Source: Lomentospora prolificans
Lineage: Eukaryota; Ascomycota; Sordariomycetes; Microascales; Microascaceae
Reading direction: 5' to 3'
Length of the DNA: 64,000 nucleotides
Assembly (NCBI GenBank): GCA_029532625.1
Contig: JARFXM010000004.1
Coordinates: forward strand, 4,278,001 to 4,342,000
The translations under genes were made by a program, and so were the position numbers. The notes beneath the pieces are model-generated. The model ran no database searches. It was not told the origin of the DNA and saw nothing but the letters and a program-made list of their open reading frames with translations. Positions 21,923 through 33,786 of the stretch are shown in pieces (the first letter of the stretch is position 1; each line of letters opens with the position of its first letter).

Positions 21923-24822
21923 TGTGGCTAGCCTGACGTGTTTGTTGGCAAAAGGATAATATTAAGGGAGTATTTCAGGAATCTAGGATGCTTTTGGCAA
22001 CTCAGCAAACTATGAAGCGAATGTACCGGTATCAGAGATACTTGGAGAAGAAAAGAAGAGCGAGGATCAGATCGACATCAAGATGGGGAGACTATCGCCT
22101 TTTTAGTCTTCTTCGGATCCCCTTTTCGCTTTCACTAGGCTGCCCACAGTAACCTAGATCCCGCTGCCTCATTGATGGAGGTCTGGTGAATGGGACTACA
22201 GGGCCGTCGTGCGTTTTCGGATGTGTAGTATTACGCCGAATGATGCCCAGAGCCATAGATGCCGGTGTAGCCATGATCAGTCCTACACTCCGGAGCCTGA
22301 AATCAAGGCACTAGACACACACCAGATCGGTCGACTCCCCAATCCTTTTTTCATTGTCTCCCCATCCCAACTTAGAACGTACAGGCTGAATGCTTGGCAA
22401 GGTCGATTAATGATTGCTGCATGCGCCGAGCCACTGAGAGCGGTCTCGTCTCCGCCTCCTGGGTGGTCGGCGACAGAAAGAGGTTCTATATCGAGGAACT
22501 ATCGTAATGATGTCGCCGCGCCCTCAACTGCATCTGATTGGGCGCAAGGGGCCGTCGTCGCGGCTAAAGTGCCCGGCCGGGGTGTATTAACGGGGCGATA
22601 ATATAGCAGCATCCATTCGTATTTGTACTATATCTTGCCTGTAGGATAAAGTGCGTAGCCGAGTTTATTGCGTTGACTCTAGGATGTGGCAACGAACATG
22701 TTGGCTTTGCTCTGCAGGAGGTCGGGCTCGCCAACACGACATCCTCTCAGGCACGGAGAGATGAGCTGTCTCGGTCACACTGGACTCGGGGACTGCATTT
22801 TCGAAATTCGACACTATCCACAAACAGGTGCCTTTCAGATATCCGTGGATCTGTACACATTCAGCGGACGTGTACTCCTTCTGAAGGTCGTTAATGTGTT
22901 GAATCTTGCACACACGCCCTCCCCCCGCCTCCCCGTTCGCTCAACTAGAAACGCGGAGGGTGCCTGAGCCAGAAACTTTGACTTGGGTCCGACCCCAACG
23001 TTACTTTCTCGTTCCTAAATACTACCCTCATTGGGGAATTCCCTTCTCGTACCTGCGTCCATCGAGGCCAGGCACGCTTCCATCAGTGCTGCAGTACTAG
23101 CATACCCGCGTGGCTTAGCAACCCACACCGGAAGAGAGAAGGGAGAATGAGGGCTCCTGGCTCATACATCGCATTAGAGGTCAGAATAATTTGATAGTCT
23201 ACTTCGTAGTACCCATTTCCGAAGCGAGGGCAACTGCATTGGGTATTGAAGCGATCCCGGAACCGTCCCCCAACAACCAGAAAAAGAAAAGAAAAAAAGC
23301 AGCCGAAGTCAGCACCAAGGCCCCCAAACCCAAAAATCCTGTTATATTCAAGGACGTAGTATATCACAACTTAATTCTAGCATGCAGATCATGGTGATGT
23401 CAGCAGCTATTTGCTGGCGAAGAGCGGCGTCTTCCCCACAAGATCCATTCGTTGCTCGGCGATTCCGCTAGCTCGGCACCGACTTTTCTTCGTATATGTG
23501 GGCGAACTATACAGCACGCTCGAGCCAGAAGAGTTTTCGCTTCGCTATAGCATGCATACCCTTCTTGAGAGTGACCGACGCACCGTCGAAAAGCGCGGCA
23601 TAAACCCAGAGTTCTAGCACCCGGTATGGGCTGTCGGGGTCAGGTCGTGTGTGATGCAAGAAGATCGAGGCCAACCACTCGCCTGCCGCTACAATATAGA
23701 GTTAAATGACTATTAATATAAGCAGTGAGTCGGGCCACATGAGCATCAGCTGGTGCGTAGGCCTCGGGCTAAGCAGATGTAGGTAGTAGCACGAAGCCTG
23801 CCTCTATCCGCCAAACTTTTGTGATCGCCTGCATCCCTTATTTCTGTCCCCCCGGTGGCGGGAACCCGTATGATTAATCGAAAGATGCACTTCTATCTGT
23901 ACCCATTACTCTTATGTGGCCATGCTATGATTTTGTCGGGGCGTTTGTGCTAACCAGGCGACCACCCATTGGAGTAGATGGTGAACAAACTCTACTGACT
24001 GTGATCTGCCGTCAGAGCAGAAGCGCCGAGAGGGATGACCTGGACCAATTTGGATGAGAAGAGCTGCCTGATGGCATTCTTTGGCGAGATATCCCTTTTA
24101 TTGTATGACACCTCAGACAAGACGCCGTGGTCAGGCTACCCGTCATTCTCTGTCGCTTCTAGCAAATGGGAATCCTGAATTTGCTCAGTCGGACACACTA
24201 TGTGGGAAAGGCGTGGTTGGTACGCTGCCTACTTCCGAATAGATCAACCGGCTCATTAATACAGGAAAACCTTGTATCCGAGACCAATCGTTCTACTGCA
24301 CAGTGTCATCAGGATTGCCTTACAGGGGCATGGTCACCACACTTTCATCTCTCTTATGACGCTCCTCATCTGTAGTCTGGCCTTGTTTTAAGCAAGAGTC
24401 CTAGAGGTTGCGTCAAGAAGAAACATACAGGCCATGACGACCCAACCATCCTTGTGTGACCCCGATGAATTACCGGGCTGGGCTGGCCATGCACCAACCC
24501 AGCCCTGATTTTGGCCTCAATGGCGAATCGTAAACACGTATATGTGTAAGCGCGTAAGCCAAGAGGCCGCCTCTGCCCGAAATGCCGACGTTTCCAGTGA
24601 AGAATCAAAAGTTAAGGAACGGGGCCAATATGCTTCCGGGATTGGGGAGAGGAGGCCCATTGTGCCAGAAAGCGAGCAATGCCTCAAAGTGGGCTTTTTG
24701 GCTGATTTCCGCCGCTCATAGTCGGAGGATTCTGACATCCAAAAATAAAGAGAGATGGTCAGAAAGAGGAAAGCCGAGGCACCATATCCGCCGCACGGCG
24801 AATACCCCACGTTATTTTTTTC
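21923..24822. other. Gene-free stretch
   Basis: 2.9 kb with no supportable gene. Open frames are at most 130 codons and show neither domains nor joinable exons. The left end is the promoter of the GPI-protein gene, and the right end the 3' flank of the Yae1 gene. Confidence 0.55.
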
Positions 24823-25575
24823 TCACCAGTCAAGCCGGCTGTTCTTGGATTCGGTAACCGGCTTCGACATCGAAAGCACATCCTCCTTCAAACGCGGTTC
24901 TTCGATCGCGGGCTCGGTGCTGGCGGCCCAAATATTCATGTCGATTTTCCAGCGCCGAGCCTCGTCCTCTGCGAGCGCGGCCCATTTCCGAATTAAAGGG
25001 TGTGCATTGGCCACGTCCTCAAAGGTGATATCGGCTCCGTCGCCCTCTTGCGCAACGTTGAACTTCCACGTGCCGTCGGGAAACCAATACTCGGCACCAA
25101 ACACGGCATCAGCTTTCAGCTCGTCCCTCGCAGTCTGAGCAAGGCGGCCGATGCTCGCCCGCTCGTCGCCGTCGGTGTCTGCCGCGGCCTCGCCTACCCC
25201 AGATGAAGTGGGCAATAAGTGCTGGCAGACGGATTCGGCAATCCCGTCAAGAAGCCCGAGGACTTGGCCCACCCTAGTGCCGATAGAGGCGCCCAAGCTA
25301 AAACCCTCATCGAATCCAGCCTGTACGCTTAGAGCCTTGGCCGCTGTGATGCCATCGCGATAGCCCGCAGTCGCATGCTCCCTCTCTAGGCGTGGCATGT
25401 CTGACGGGAAAGAGTTGCCGTTGCTGAGCTCTACGCCCCCAGAGGGACCGGAATCATTGGCACCGAAAACATCATCTAGAACTGTCTCGGCATTGCTGCG
25501 GTGGGCCGGCTGATAGTCCCCCTCCATAATGGCGTCCTGGGTTTCGTCGGAGTACTCGACCCGTGAAATGAACAT
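24823..25575 (-). CDS. YAE1: Yae1-type protein (Fe-S adaptor)
   Basis: With Lto1, Yae1 acts as an adaptor that brings the ABC protein Rli1/ABCE1 to the cytosolic iron-sulfur targeting machinery, so it supports ribosome recycling. A single exon of 250 residues. The diagnostic stretch is at about residues 66-103: EHATAGYRDGITAAKALSVQ followed by AGFDEGFSLGASIGTRVG. This is the deca-GX3-like Yae1 domain, with Gly spaced every fourth residue and the GY(R/K)(D/E)G and GFDEGF cores intact. The N-terminal 65 residues are polar and acidic and contain DDVFG. The C-terminal half is less conserved, with WFPDGTWKF and a charged helix. The start is the first ATG of the open frame. Family call is firm from the motif. 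Confidence 0.88.
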   Translation of the reverse strand: MFISRVEYSDETQDAIMEGDYQPAHRSNAETVLDDVFGANDSGPSGGVELSNGNSFPSDMPRLEREHATAGYRDGITAAKALSVQAGFDEGFSLGASIGTRVGQVLGLLDGIAESVCQHLLPTSSGVGEAAADTDGDERASIGRLAQTARDELKADAVFGAEYWFPDGTWKFNVAQEGDGADITFEDVANAHPLIRKWAALAEDEARRWKIDMNIWAASTEPAIEEPRLKEDVLSMSKPVTESKNSRLDW

Positions 25576-26785
25576 GGCCCTTGTCTCAATACACCTGTGT
25601 TAAGGTGACACGTTCTGGATATTTTCCGAATTTTCTGACTTCCCCACGGGGTCGATTCAGGGTCCACGTAGGAGGATATTGAGGGCAATTTTTGAATTAA
25701 CGGAAAACTGTGGACTAAGAATGGAAGTGGTGAGGAGAGGTGAGATGCACCATGCCTACAGAAGTTTACCATGACCCTGCTAGACCGTTGATTGCAAAAA
25801 CGCACTATCGCACGTGATTGGTCTTAATTTCCAAGCTCCAGCCAGGCGAGGAGTCATCAAATATTAGGCGGTGGTGGCCAGCCAGCGATCACTAATACAG
25901 CCCTGAACCCCTCAAGAAAGCTGGCCAGCGTCGGGTCTAGTGGGGTCCACGACGAATGGAGCACGATGATGGTGCGCAAATCTCACCCTGAGAACGTTAC
26001 AATGCTGGCAATTGATCCTACCGGACATGCAGAAACGTGAAGGACTAGGTGGAGGGGAATGGAACACTCTAAATTTCGATACATCCCACAGAATTGCGAA
26101 AAGCCCGGCATATCAATTATCAATTGATCGAGCGTCTCTCGTCGTCGGTGTTCTGGAACAGTGCCAGCCATTAATCCTCTTCCATGCTGGCAAGAAGCTC
26201 CATCCACTGGGTGTATTCTTTCTTGTTTCTAACGCCCCCCCGGCCCCCCAACACTTAACACCACTGCCCTTGCTGGCCCTCAGTGCTGCATTGAGATTGA
26301 TCCAGTTGATGAATGGACTAAAGTGCGAGGAATGTGGAGATCAGCTGGCTATGGATGGCAATCTAGAAACGGAGGCTCTCAAGCCGTGTAAGCCATGCCT
26401 TCCCCTGTCGAGGCATGTTCATCGAAACTTCCGCCTCTTACATAGTGATTTATCTTCACGGAGAATAAGCTCTACCGAACTATAATCATTATCTATCTAT
26501 ATTTGGAGGCATTTTTGGCCCGACTATTTACCCATAACAAAGGAAGAAAGAAAACTTTTTTGTAACTTTTTATGCCCGCTGGCTCCCGAACTCCGTCATC
26601 GGAAGATTGAGCACACTCGATCCATCCCAGAGCCGATTTTGGTCTCTCATCTCTCCCGCAGTTCCGCCGACCCAAAGATGTCAATGCCTCAGACACCGCA
26701 TATGCACATACATGCACATGCACATGTAGAGCGTCGCTATGATTCGAGAAGAAAACTCGAAACAACCCCTCCCGCTCAACCCCCA
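25576..26785. other. Intergenic region
   Basis: No supportable gene. Several GGCCAGC/CAGCCAGC units related to the recurrent palindrome lie at about 25874-25930, and imperfect ACATGCACAT repeats near 26700-26727. A 157-codon plus-strand frame (26012-26485) has no recognisable features. Confidence 0.55.
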
Positions 26786-28288
26786 TTAGAAAATAGCGAG
26801 AGGATTCCACCCGACACACGATGCCTTAGCTGCCTGTAGCGCCACCAGGCCCCCGACATATACAAGACTTGTGCAGACAATCAGGCCCCAGTACTCCCCA
26901 TTGTTCGAACTCAGAATCTCTCCACCGATAGGAATGCTGATGAGGCATGCCACTGCCACAAGGGTATAGCACGTCGCGTAGTAGCGCCCGTAGTGCTGCG
27001 TCTTGCAAAGCCGACTAATGCAGACGGGGCTGATGCTGATGTTGTTGCCGCTGGAGAAACCGATAAGGAGCATAAAAATAACGATACCCGCGGTGGTATC
27101 GCCAGCTGGTAGCCAGACCGCCAGGCACGCAATGATGGCGAGGACGACCGCAAACATATTGGAGTTGAAGGGGCCGAATTTGTCGCCCCAGTAGCCCGGG
27201 AGCGCGCGGCCCAGGACGGAGCCGGTGTTAAGAACCGCCAGCATGTTGAAAGAGAAATTCTCTTCGAAGCCCTTGTGAAGCATGTAGCTGGTGATGTAGG
27301 TGAGAGGAATGAAGAGGGCGAACTCGAGGAGAAAAATACCAAGAGTTGTCCAGGAGAAGGTGATGTTTTTGAAGATGCGTATGTCGGGGTGTACATTCGC
27401 GTTATCGGCCGGAGGGAGTCGAGAGCGGATTAGAAAGTTGGATGCCCCGCACAAAGCAAATGATAGGAGAGCCAGTGTACGGATTGCCCATCCCCAGCCT
27501 ACGCGATCAAACAGGCTGGTGAGCATAAGTGGGAAGATGATGCCTCCAATAGACCCTCCAGTGGAGGCTAGCCCAGTTGCAAACGCCCGTCTTTTCTTGA
27601 AGAAATGGCCCACAGCGGCAATGGACGGGGTAAAGATTAAGGACGAAGAGAATCCAGACAGGACTCCAAAGGAGAGGATAAAGTGCCAGTATTCTATAGA
27701 AAATCGCGAGTTAGCAAAAAGGGCGACCCGTATCTCTGGATCACTGAAAGCTAGGAGAAGTGGACGTGGGCGGGAGAACTACGCACTAGTGCTAAAGCTG
27801 AAGAGGAGAAGGCTGGCCAGCTGGAGAAAGGTGCCGCCGAGGACAAGCCATCGTGGACCATACTTGTCAAAGATTGGGCCGATGTAGATGCCGCAGAAGA
27901 AGGCGAGGAATGTGTATATGGAAAATATCCAGCCAATTTGCCCACTACTATGCCCGGCCAGCTGGTGGGTCGACACATAGGCTTGGAAGGTTGCAAGTGT
28001 ATTCATAAGTCCCAAGGACGAGAACAAAGCGAGCCACGAGCCTAGAACTACAAGCCAAGCGCTCAATCCTCCTTCGGGATAATCTTCATCATCATCATCA
28101 TCGTTCTCATTCTCACTTGATCCAAGTTCGGTGTCTTCTCCTGATACTGTCGGCGGCAGCGCATGCTCTGAAGGCATCGCACCTTCCTTTTCAAATGGTT
28201 TCGTCTCAGCCCGCTGCGGTGGGTTTGGGGCCCCGCCCGAGATCACGGGCTGGACACATTTCTCGTTCACATCCTGAGGGGAAGTCAT
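26786..28288 (-). CDS. MFS monocarboxylate-transporter-like protein (MCT/Mch family)
   Basis: A multi-pass transporter resembling fungal Mch proteins of the SLC16 (monocarboxylate porter) family. Exons (minus) 28288-27787 and 27693-26786 encode 469 residues; the intron has a GTGCGT donor and a TATAG acceptor and the frame closes. The N-terminal about 70 residues are polar and end in an acidic run (about 63-69). Then comes DYPEGGLSAWLVVLGSW, the classic entry of this family (conserved D and P before helix 1), and GWIFSIYTFLAFFCGIYIGP, FDKYGPRWLV. After the intron: AAVGHFFKKRRAFATGLAS (family loop 4-5) and STGGSIGGIIFPLM. About 12 membrane segments are present. Substrate is unknown; many fungal members are not monocarboxylate carriers. 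The start is the first ATG; the frame stays open a little further upstream from a non-ATG codon. Confidence 0.9.
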
Positions 28289-29195
28289 TCTCGTGGGATC
28301 ACAAAAGTCCTGCAAGAGCTGAAGCGAGAATTCAGTTTGTGAGTTCCTAGTCTAAAAAATCCTACATGGTGGAGAAGCAAGGAGAAGGCCGTCTTTATAG
28401 TGTAAAGCGACGGGGAAAAAATGTCGGCAGTGGAGTCGGGTGAAGAAGCTTGCCTAGGAACCTGCTAGGTCTCATGCTCCACCCGACTCCAAGGCCCAAC
28501 AGTGGGTGGCGGAGGCGCCGTGACATGCCGAAGCCGCGAGGCCGGGGTGTGGGCATGGGTGCCATTGGGTGACCCGGATGGTTGACTCTAGGTGGAGAGG
28601 GCACCCAGTTACAGTATGAGCTTCTAGTGCCACACTATTACGTACCGAGAATGGCCTGGGCCTTGGCCTCGGAGACGGATTTTTTTGGTCCTTTTGATTC
28701 CTTTGGCATCCGGGCCCTGACCATGCAGTCAGAGTGGTAACTAATGGGTGACGTTGATATCAGTGTAGGCGAATCCGGTCTGGAGAGGAACCGCAGCGCA
28801 ATTGGCGGCCCGTTCAAAGCTTCCAGTCCATTGCGGAACGGACCCGAGGTGGTCATTGCTGTCTGAACGGACGCCACCCGAGCATCGAAAATTTCCATGT
28901 TCCTTGTCAGCGGCTGGAAGCGGACCACCGGAAAGTTCCGAGCGCATTCCGCTCTCGAGTATGACTCTTTCCTTTTTGCGGAAACAAATGTGCCTGACGC
29001 CCCTTGGTGCAGAACGAGTTAATGACGGTGTAATTGTGAGGGCAAATGGCGAGTAAAAATACCCCCCCGACGCACAAGGGCTACATCAACCTCTTGATTT
29101 CAAATCCATGGTGGGCGCGGGGGCGGACATGTGCGTCTTGCTTTTTCAATTGCGGAAGTTGATGGCGTTGGTGAAGGGCAACTACATGTAGGTCA
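28289..29195. other. Intergenic region between two minus-strand genes
   Basis: Promoter of the MCT-like gene and 3' flank of the WBP11-like gene. Two overlapping minus-strand frames at 28638-28947 look mildly protein-like, and one ends in a GTACGT donor-like site, but no start-to-stop model could be built. Confidence 0.5.
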
Positions 29196-30066
29196 TTATT
29201 GATCTTCATCCTCGACCTCTTCAACACTGGCCTTTTGAGGACCCGTAGTAGATTTTGTGGTGCTCACTCCGCTGGGCGCCGTTATTTTCAGGTATCCCTC
29301 TTGCTCGAGGCGATCGGCTTCCTCAGGTTCCATCAGACCGCCTTGGCCTTTACCCTTACTCATCTTCATCATGACCGATGTAGGAACGAAGGCCTTCACT
29401 GCTTCCTTTCGAAGGTCGCGGACCACTGGTTTAGCTTCGTAAACAGTCTTCGTTTCGGGTGGTGCAACCTTCCGTGTGTTGTCTTCCTTCCTCGTCAGCG
29501 CCTCTGCCTCACGAGCTTCCGTTCGCTCTGCCTCCCGCCTTGCTCTTCTCTTCGCCCACCATCTATCCATGATTTCTTTTGGTATGGGGGGCGGTGTATC
29601 TCGCGGCATTGGAATTCGCTTTACGTCTTCGGGTATGTCTTCATCGCCTGATGAATAGTTGCCATCGCGCCTCCTCTTCCCTAAGACTGCCTGGCCCCCC
29701 TCTCTGGGGGTTCGAAAGACAGGAGCTGCATCCCCAAGAGCCTCTCTTGCCTTGTTAACAGCCCGTAACTCCTTCTCAAGCCCCTCCAAGACTTGTTCCT
29801 CGTGGCGAGTGAGCTTGCCCCCATTATCAGTTATCGCTTTTAGGTCGTCAATCTGCTTCTGTAGCCGGTGAGGGTTTCTTTTCGCGAGCTTTTCGTTTCT
29901 TCTAGCTTGTACTTCCGCTCGACCTATAATGATTCCATGAAGTATTAGTAGGCTGACCCTCGAAACGTGTAACTGGCGGAAGCCGTTCCGCACCTTTCTT
30001 TATTGCCTTAGCCTTGTCGGCTTTGCGTTGCGCTTGGACGGGATTGTACCCGCGTTCTTTGTTCAT
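29196..30066 (-). CDS. WBP11-like splicing factor
   Basis: A nuclear protein related to WW-domain-binding protein 11, which associates with spliceosomal WW proteins and the U5/Prp19 machinery. Exons (minus) 30066-29994 and 29923-29196 give 266 residues. The first exon starts MNKERGYNPVQAQRKADKAK and continues across the intron as KKGRAEVQARRNEKLAKRNP, the conserved Wbp11 N-terminal block. A coiled-coil segment follows (HRLQKQIDDLKAI... to EKELRAVNKARE, about 41-80). Then KRRRDG (a likely nuclear signal) and a Pro-rich RDTPPPIPKEIMDRWW, shorter than the long Pro tracts of animal WBP11. A charged helix with Arg/Glu repeats and a polar tail complete it. It diverges from the Dbf2 kinase gene, with 954 bp between starts. 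Confidence 0.88.
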
Positions 30067-31020
30067 GTTGAGACAGACGCAAAGAATTGAGGCGGTGCGC
30101 AGGTTATCAAAAATAGTAGGGCGATCGTCTTCAAGGTTAATGATAGCGCGCTTAGCGATGATGCCCTTCGTTCAAGCTTCAGGTCGTTACATCGCGGTCA
30201 TCAACAAATTGGCGTTGGGTTAGTGCTTTATCGTCACGTGGAGATAACTGGGCCCTCAATGTAGATCCCTGTAAATATTCTAGGTGAGCCCCACACGGTA
30301 GCCCATTGCCAGCCAGCCGGGCGTTGGTAGGACTGTTGCTGCTGCAACGGTGTTTGGTTGTTGACTGCAAAACTGCCCCGCACTCTCCCACCCAGCTGGC
30401 AAGCCCAATGCCCTTGCTAATTGCCCTGGAGCGATTTACTTGTGTACATAACGTCTCGTTGTGTGATGAGGTACTTTGATCCAGATGATACACCGACTCC
30501 TCTACAAGTATACTGTTTGACATCGATAGTAGAACACTTCATGTTGTGTTGAGCTCCAACTTTGATCAAAACCAGGCACAGTTAACCCTTCCCGCAGGGG
30601 CGATCATCTCTTCCGGTGTGACGTTGCCTTTGTTTTCTTGAGCATCTGCAGACCAAACACCTCCCTGCTTGCCTGACCCCCGAGAGGAGATCTCTGGATT
30701 CCCTATAGCCAACACATCGGACTTGCATCTAGCAGGGTCGTGGCGTGCAGGGGATCTTGCAGTAGCATTACTCTATCGATAAATTTCCCATCGTCACTGA
30801 CTTTGCGGAGCCCTTCCAAGCAGAACCCCTCCTTCAGCTCATCACCGTATCAGAACGAAAACAAGCACTACACGCCTCAAGCTTCTACTATCGTGGTATA
30901 TCCCGTCCTAAACCCACGACATCTACAAATCACCGTGCCCTTGTGGCTTCATCGTTATTTACTCCCAACATCTGTTGCTAATGATTTGGTCTCCATAAAG
31001 CAGTTGCACTCAGCCTTACA
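30067..31020. other. Divergent promoter region (WBP11-like / Dbf2)
   Basis: No gene seen. It contains CCAGCTGGC at 30392-30400 and GCCAGCCAGCC near 30310, again in intergenic DNA, and a CT-rich stretch upstream of the Dbf2 start. Confidence 0.55.
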
Positions 31021-33152
31021 ATGGCCAACTTCATGTCGAATCTGCTGTCCGGGGGCAGTAAAGGCGACAAGTCTACCCCGGTCGACATCTCTCCTCGTCC
31101 GACTACACCGTCTAATGAGCGACAAGATTTTCTTGACCCCGTCTCGACACCTCAAGGCAGCCCAAGCAAGAAAACTACCGTGCCGGGAGCTTTCGATCTG
31201 CCAAATGTGTTTGACAGTGCTCTGAAGCTCAATGCGCCCGTCTTGGAGAGTCCTGTCAAACTGGGCCGCCCACAGAGTGTTATTACGCCTCTATCCCCCG
31301 GGAAGAGCAACATCCAATCTCCCGAGGATACATCGATTGCGAGCGCCGACGATAGCATCGTGCACAAGGCCGGAATCGCATCCCATACTAGCCAGCTCAA
31401 GAAACAAGGCCAGGAAAATACTCCACCACCTTCGCGCTTGGGCATATTCGATCCGCCTCACCAGCACAGCCATGCTGCGCTTTCGAGGCATGAGGTGTAC
31501 CAGACAAGCAGGCCAGTCACGCCAGCTAAGAAGTTCAACACATCCCGGGGCCTTACGCCCGAGGAGCTTGAGATTCTCCAGAAGCCCAACGTCAAACGAC
31601 TAGTCAATGTGACCCAGCTGTGTATGTATCATTCCTAACCCTCCTCTTAAAGGTCAAGTGCTCACATCAACTTCATCACGCAGACTTTTTAGATTATTAC
31701 TTTGACTTGCTCACGTACGTTGGTTCTCGTCAAAATCGACTCAACGCTTTCAAAGCCGAGTACCCTGCTCCTCCCGAGACGGACCAGGCGACGTATGATC
31801 AGATGTGGCACAAGTATACGGGTAGGGAGCGCGCGAATCTACGCAAGCGCCGCGTTCGTCTTCGACATGGAGACTTCCAGATCCTCACGCAGGTCGGTCA
31901 GGGTGGATATGGGCAAGTCTTCCTCGCCCAGAAGAAAGACACGCGTGAAGTCTGTGCCCTAAAGGTCATGAGCAAGAAGCTGCTGTTCAAGCTTGACGAG
32001 ATCAGGCATGTGCTCACCGAGCGAGATATCCTAACAACGGCGAAGAGCGAGTGGCTTGTGAGGCTTTTATACTCGTTCCAAGATGACAAGAGTATCTATC
32101 TTGCCATGGAATATGTGCCCGGTGGTGATTTCCGAACCCTACTCAACAACACCGGTGTCCTGTCCAATCGGCACGCACGATTCTACATTGCGGAGATGTT
32201 CTGTGCTGTCGACGCCCTGCACCAGCTCGGATACATCCACCGCGACTTGAAGCCAGAGAATTTCCTTGTCGATTCCACGGGACATATCAAGCTGACTGAT
32301 TTCGGCCTAGCTGCTGGAATGCTATCTCCCGCTAAGATCGAATCTATGCGAGTCCGCCTAGAAAAAGCGTCAGAAACGTCGGTGCCGTTCGGAAAACCCA
32401 TGGATCAGCGAACTGTGGCCGAACGTCGAGAGGGATACCGTTCGATGCGCGAGAAAGACGTCAACTATGCCAGATCTATTGTCGGATCCCCTGACTACAT
32501 GGCGCCAGAGGTTCTACGTGGTGAGGAATACGACTTTACGGTCGACTATTGGAGCCTTGGATGCATGCTGTTCGAGGCGCTGACCGGTTTCCCGCCCTTC
32601 GCCGGTTCTACGCCCGATGAGACGTGGAGGAATCTGAAGCACTGGAAAGAGGTTCTCAAGCGACCAGTGTGGGAGGACCCCAACTACTTCCTGAGTAACA
32701 GAACTTGGAATTTCATCACTACGTAAGTTGAATGATGATGCTATTTGGTGCCATCAGCTCCACCGAAGCTCATGCTCTAACGTGTTAACAGCTGCATTCA
32801 ATCCCGATCGAGGCGATTCTCCAATATCAAGGATATTTGCGCCCACCATTACTTCGCGGAGGTGGATTGGGAGACCCTCCGTGAAACTCGCGCACCATTC
32901 GTGCCGGAGCTGGACTCCGAGACTGATGCCGGCTACTTCGACGACTTTAGCAACGAAGCCGACATGGCCAAGTACAAGGAAGTGCACGAGAAGCAGCAGG
33001 CGCTCGAGAGCATGGCGGACCGTGAAGAAGAGATGAGCAAGAGCCTGTTTGTGGGGTTCACATTTCGGCACCGCAAGCCACAGGGCGAGGACGGCAGCAG
33101 CAGTCCTCGCAAGCCAATCCCCCTCGACGGCACTTTCGGCACGATGCTATAG
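31021..33152 (+). CDS. dbf2: Dbf2/Sid2-type NDR kinase (SIN/MEN pathway)
   Basis: A serine/threonine kinase of the AGC/NDR group that acts with Mob1 at the end of the septation-initiation or mitotic-exit pathway. Exons 31021-31621, 31684-32722 and 32792-33152 give 666 residues. Residues 1-200 are Ser/Pro/Thr-rich with several SP/TP sites. The Mob1-binding segment (about 203-262, DYYFDLLTYVGSRQNRLNAF) precedes the kinase domain. That domain has GQGGYGQVF (272-280), the ALKV lysine at about 294, HRDLKPEN, DFG, an NDR-type insert before the activation loop, and the activation motif SIVGSPDYMAPEVL. The C-terminal hydrophobic motif LFVGFTFRH has the phospho-Thr position. All catalytic residues look intact. 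Dbf2-like rather than Orb6/Cbk1-like is judged from the SPDYMAPE loop and the tail; confidence in that split is good. Confidence 0.95.
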
Positions 33153-33786
33153 AGCAAGCCGTCGTCGCCCTCGCCGTGCTGTCGGCCTAGGAGGTTTGGA
33201 CTCGGATCTCCGTATAGCGGCACTACGAACCGATATGGCTTGTTTTAGGTGTTGTCGAAAGAAAATTTTCTCCCCTTTTCCCCTAGTATGGACACAGTGA
33301 AGGGCGAAATGGGCGTTGCACACCCCTCGTTACCTCCTTGGCCTTCCCTATTTTTGTCCATACAGAGACTCATTGACTGTATTTCCTTCCTGTTCTTGTT
33401 TTGGTGACTTGATATTAGCATTTGGCATTTCACTTTGTTCTGCGGCTTGGAGTTGGGAAAACGGGGAGGGCTTTCGTTTGCCAACTTTTAGTCACGGGTG
33501 CTCTTTGCCGAGTGACGAAGAAACGAAGAAGAAACGCCTTCAAGGTGCACACATTCTTGGGTGGTTTCGGTGAGAGGGCGGTCTGGGAAGGACTCCAAGT
33601 AGACAAACGACGAGAGTGGAAGAATGAGGGAGTGTTTGCTTCGTTCTGAAGAGTAGACTTTTGCCGCCAGAGGCAGGCATAGAGCAAGATGTAGGCTATT
33701 ATAATCAAAAAGGTTATCATCCCTATGCTTCTTGGTCTAATACGGGCACTACATGTAGGCTAATGACGACCGCGGAATCTCCGGTC
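33153..33786. other. Convergent 3' intergenic region
   Basis: 634 bp between the 3' ends of the kinase gene (+) and the next gene (-). No coding signal seen; presumed 3' UTRs. Confidence 0.55.

Noticed and set aside
31232..31603. 123-codon alternative plus-strand frame inside the Dbf2 first exon
   Set aside because: The kinase frame is clearly the coding one; this is an overlapping shadow.
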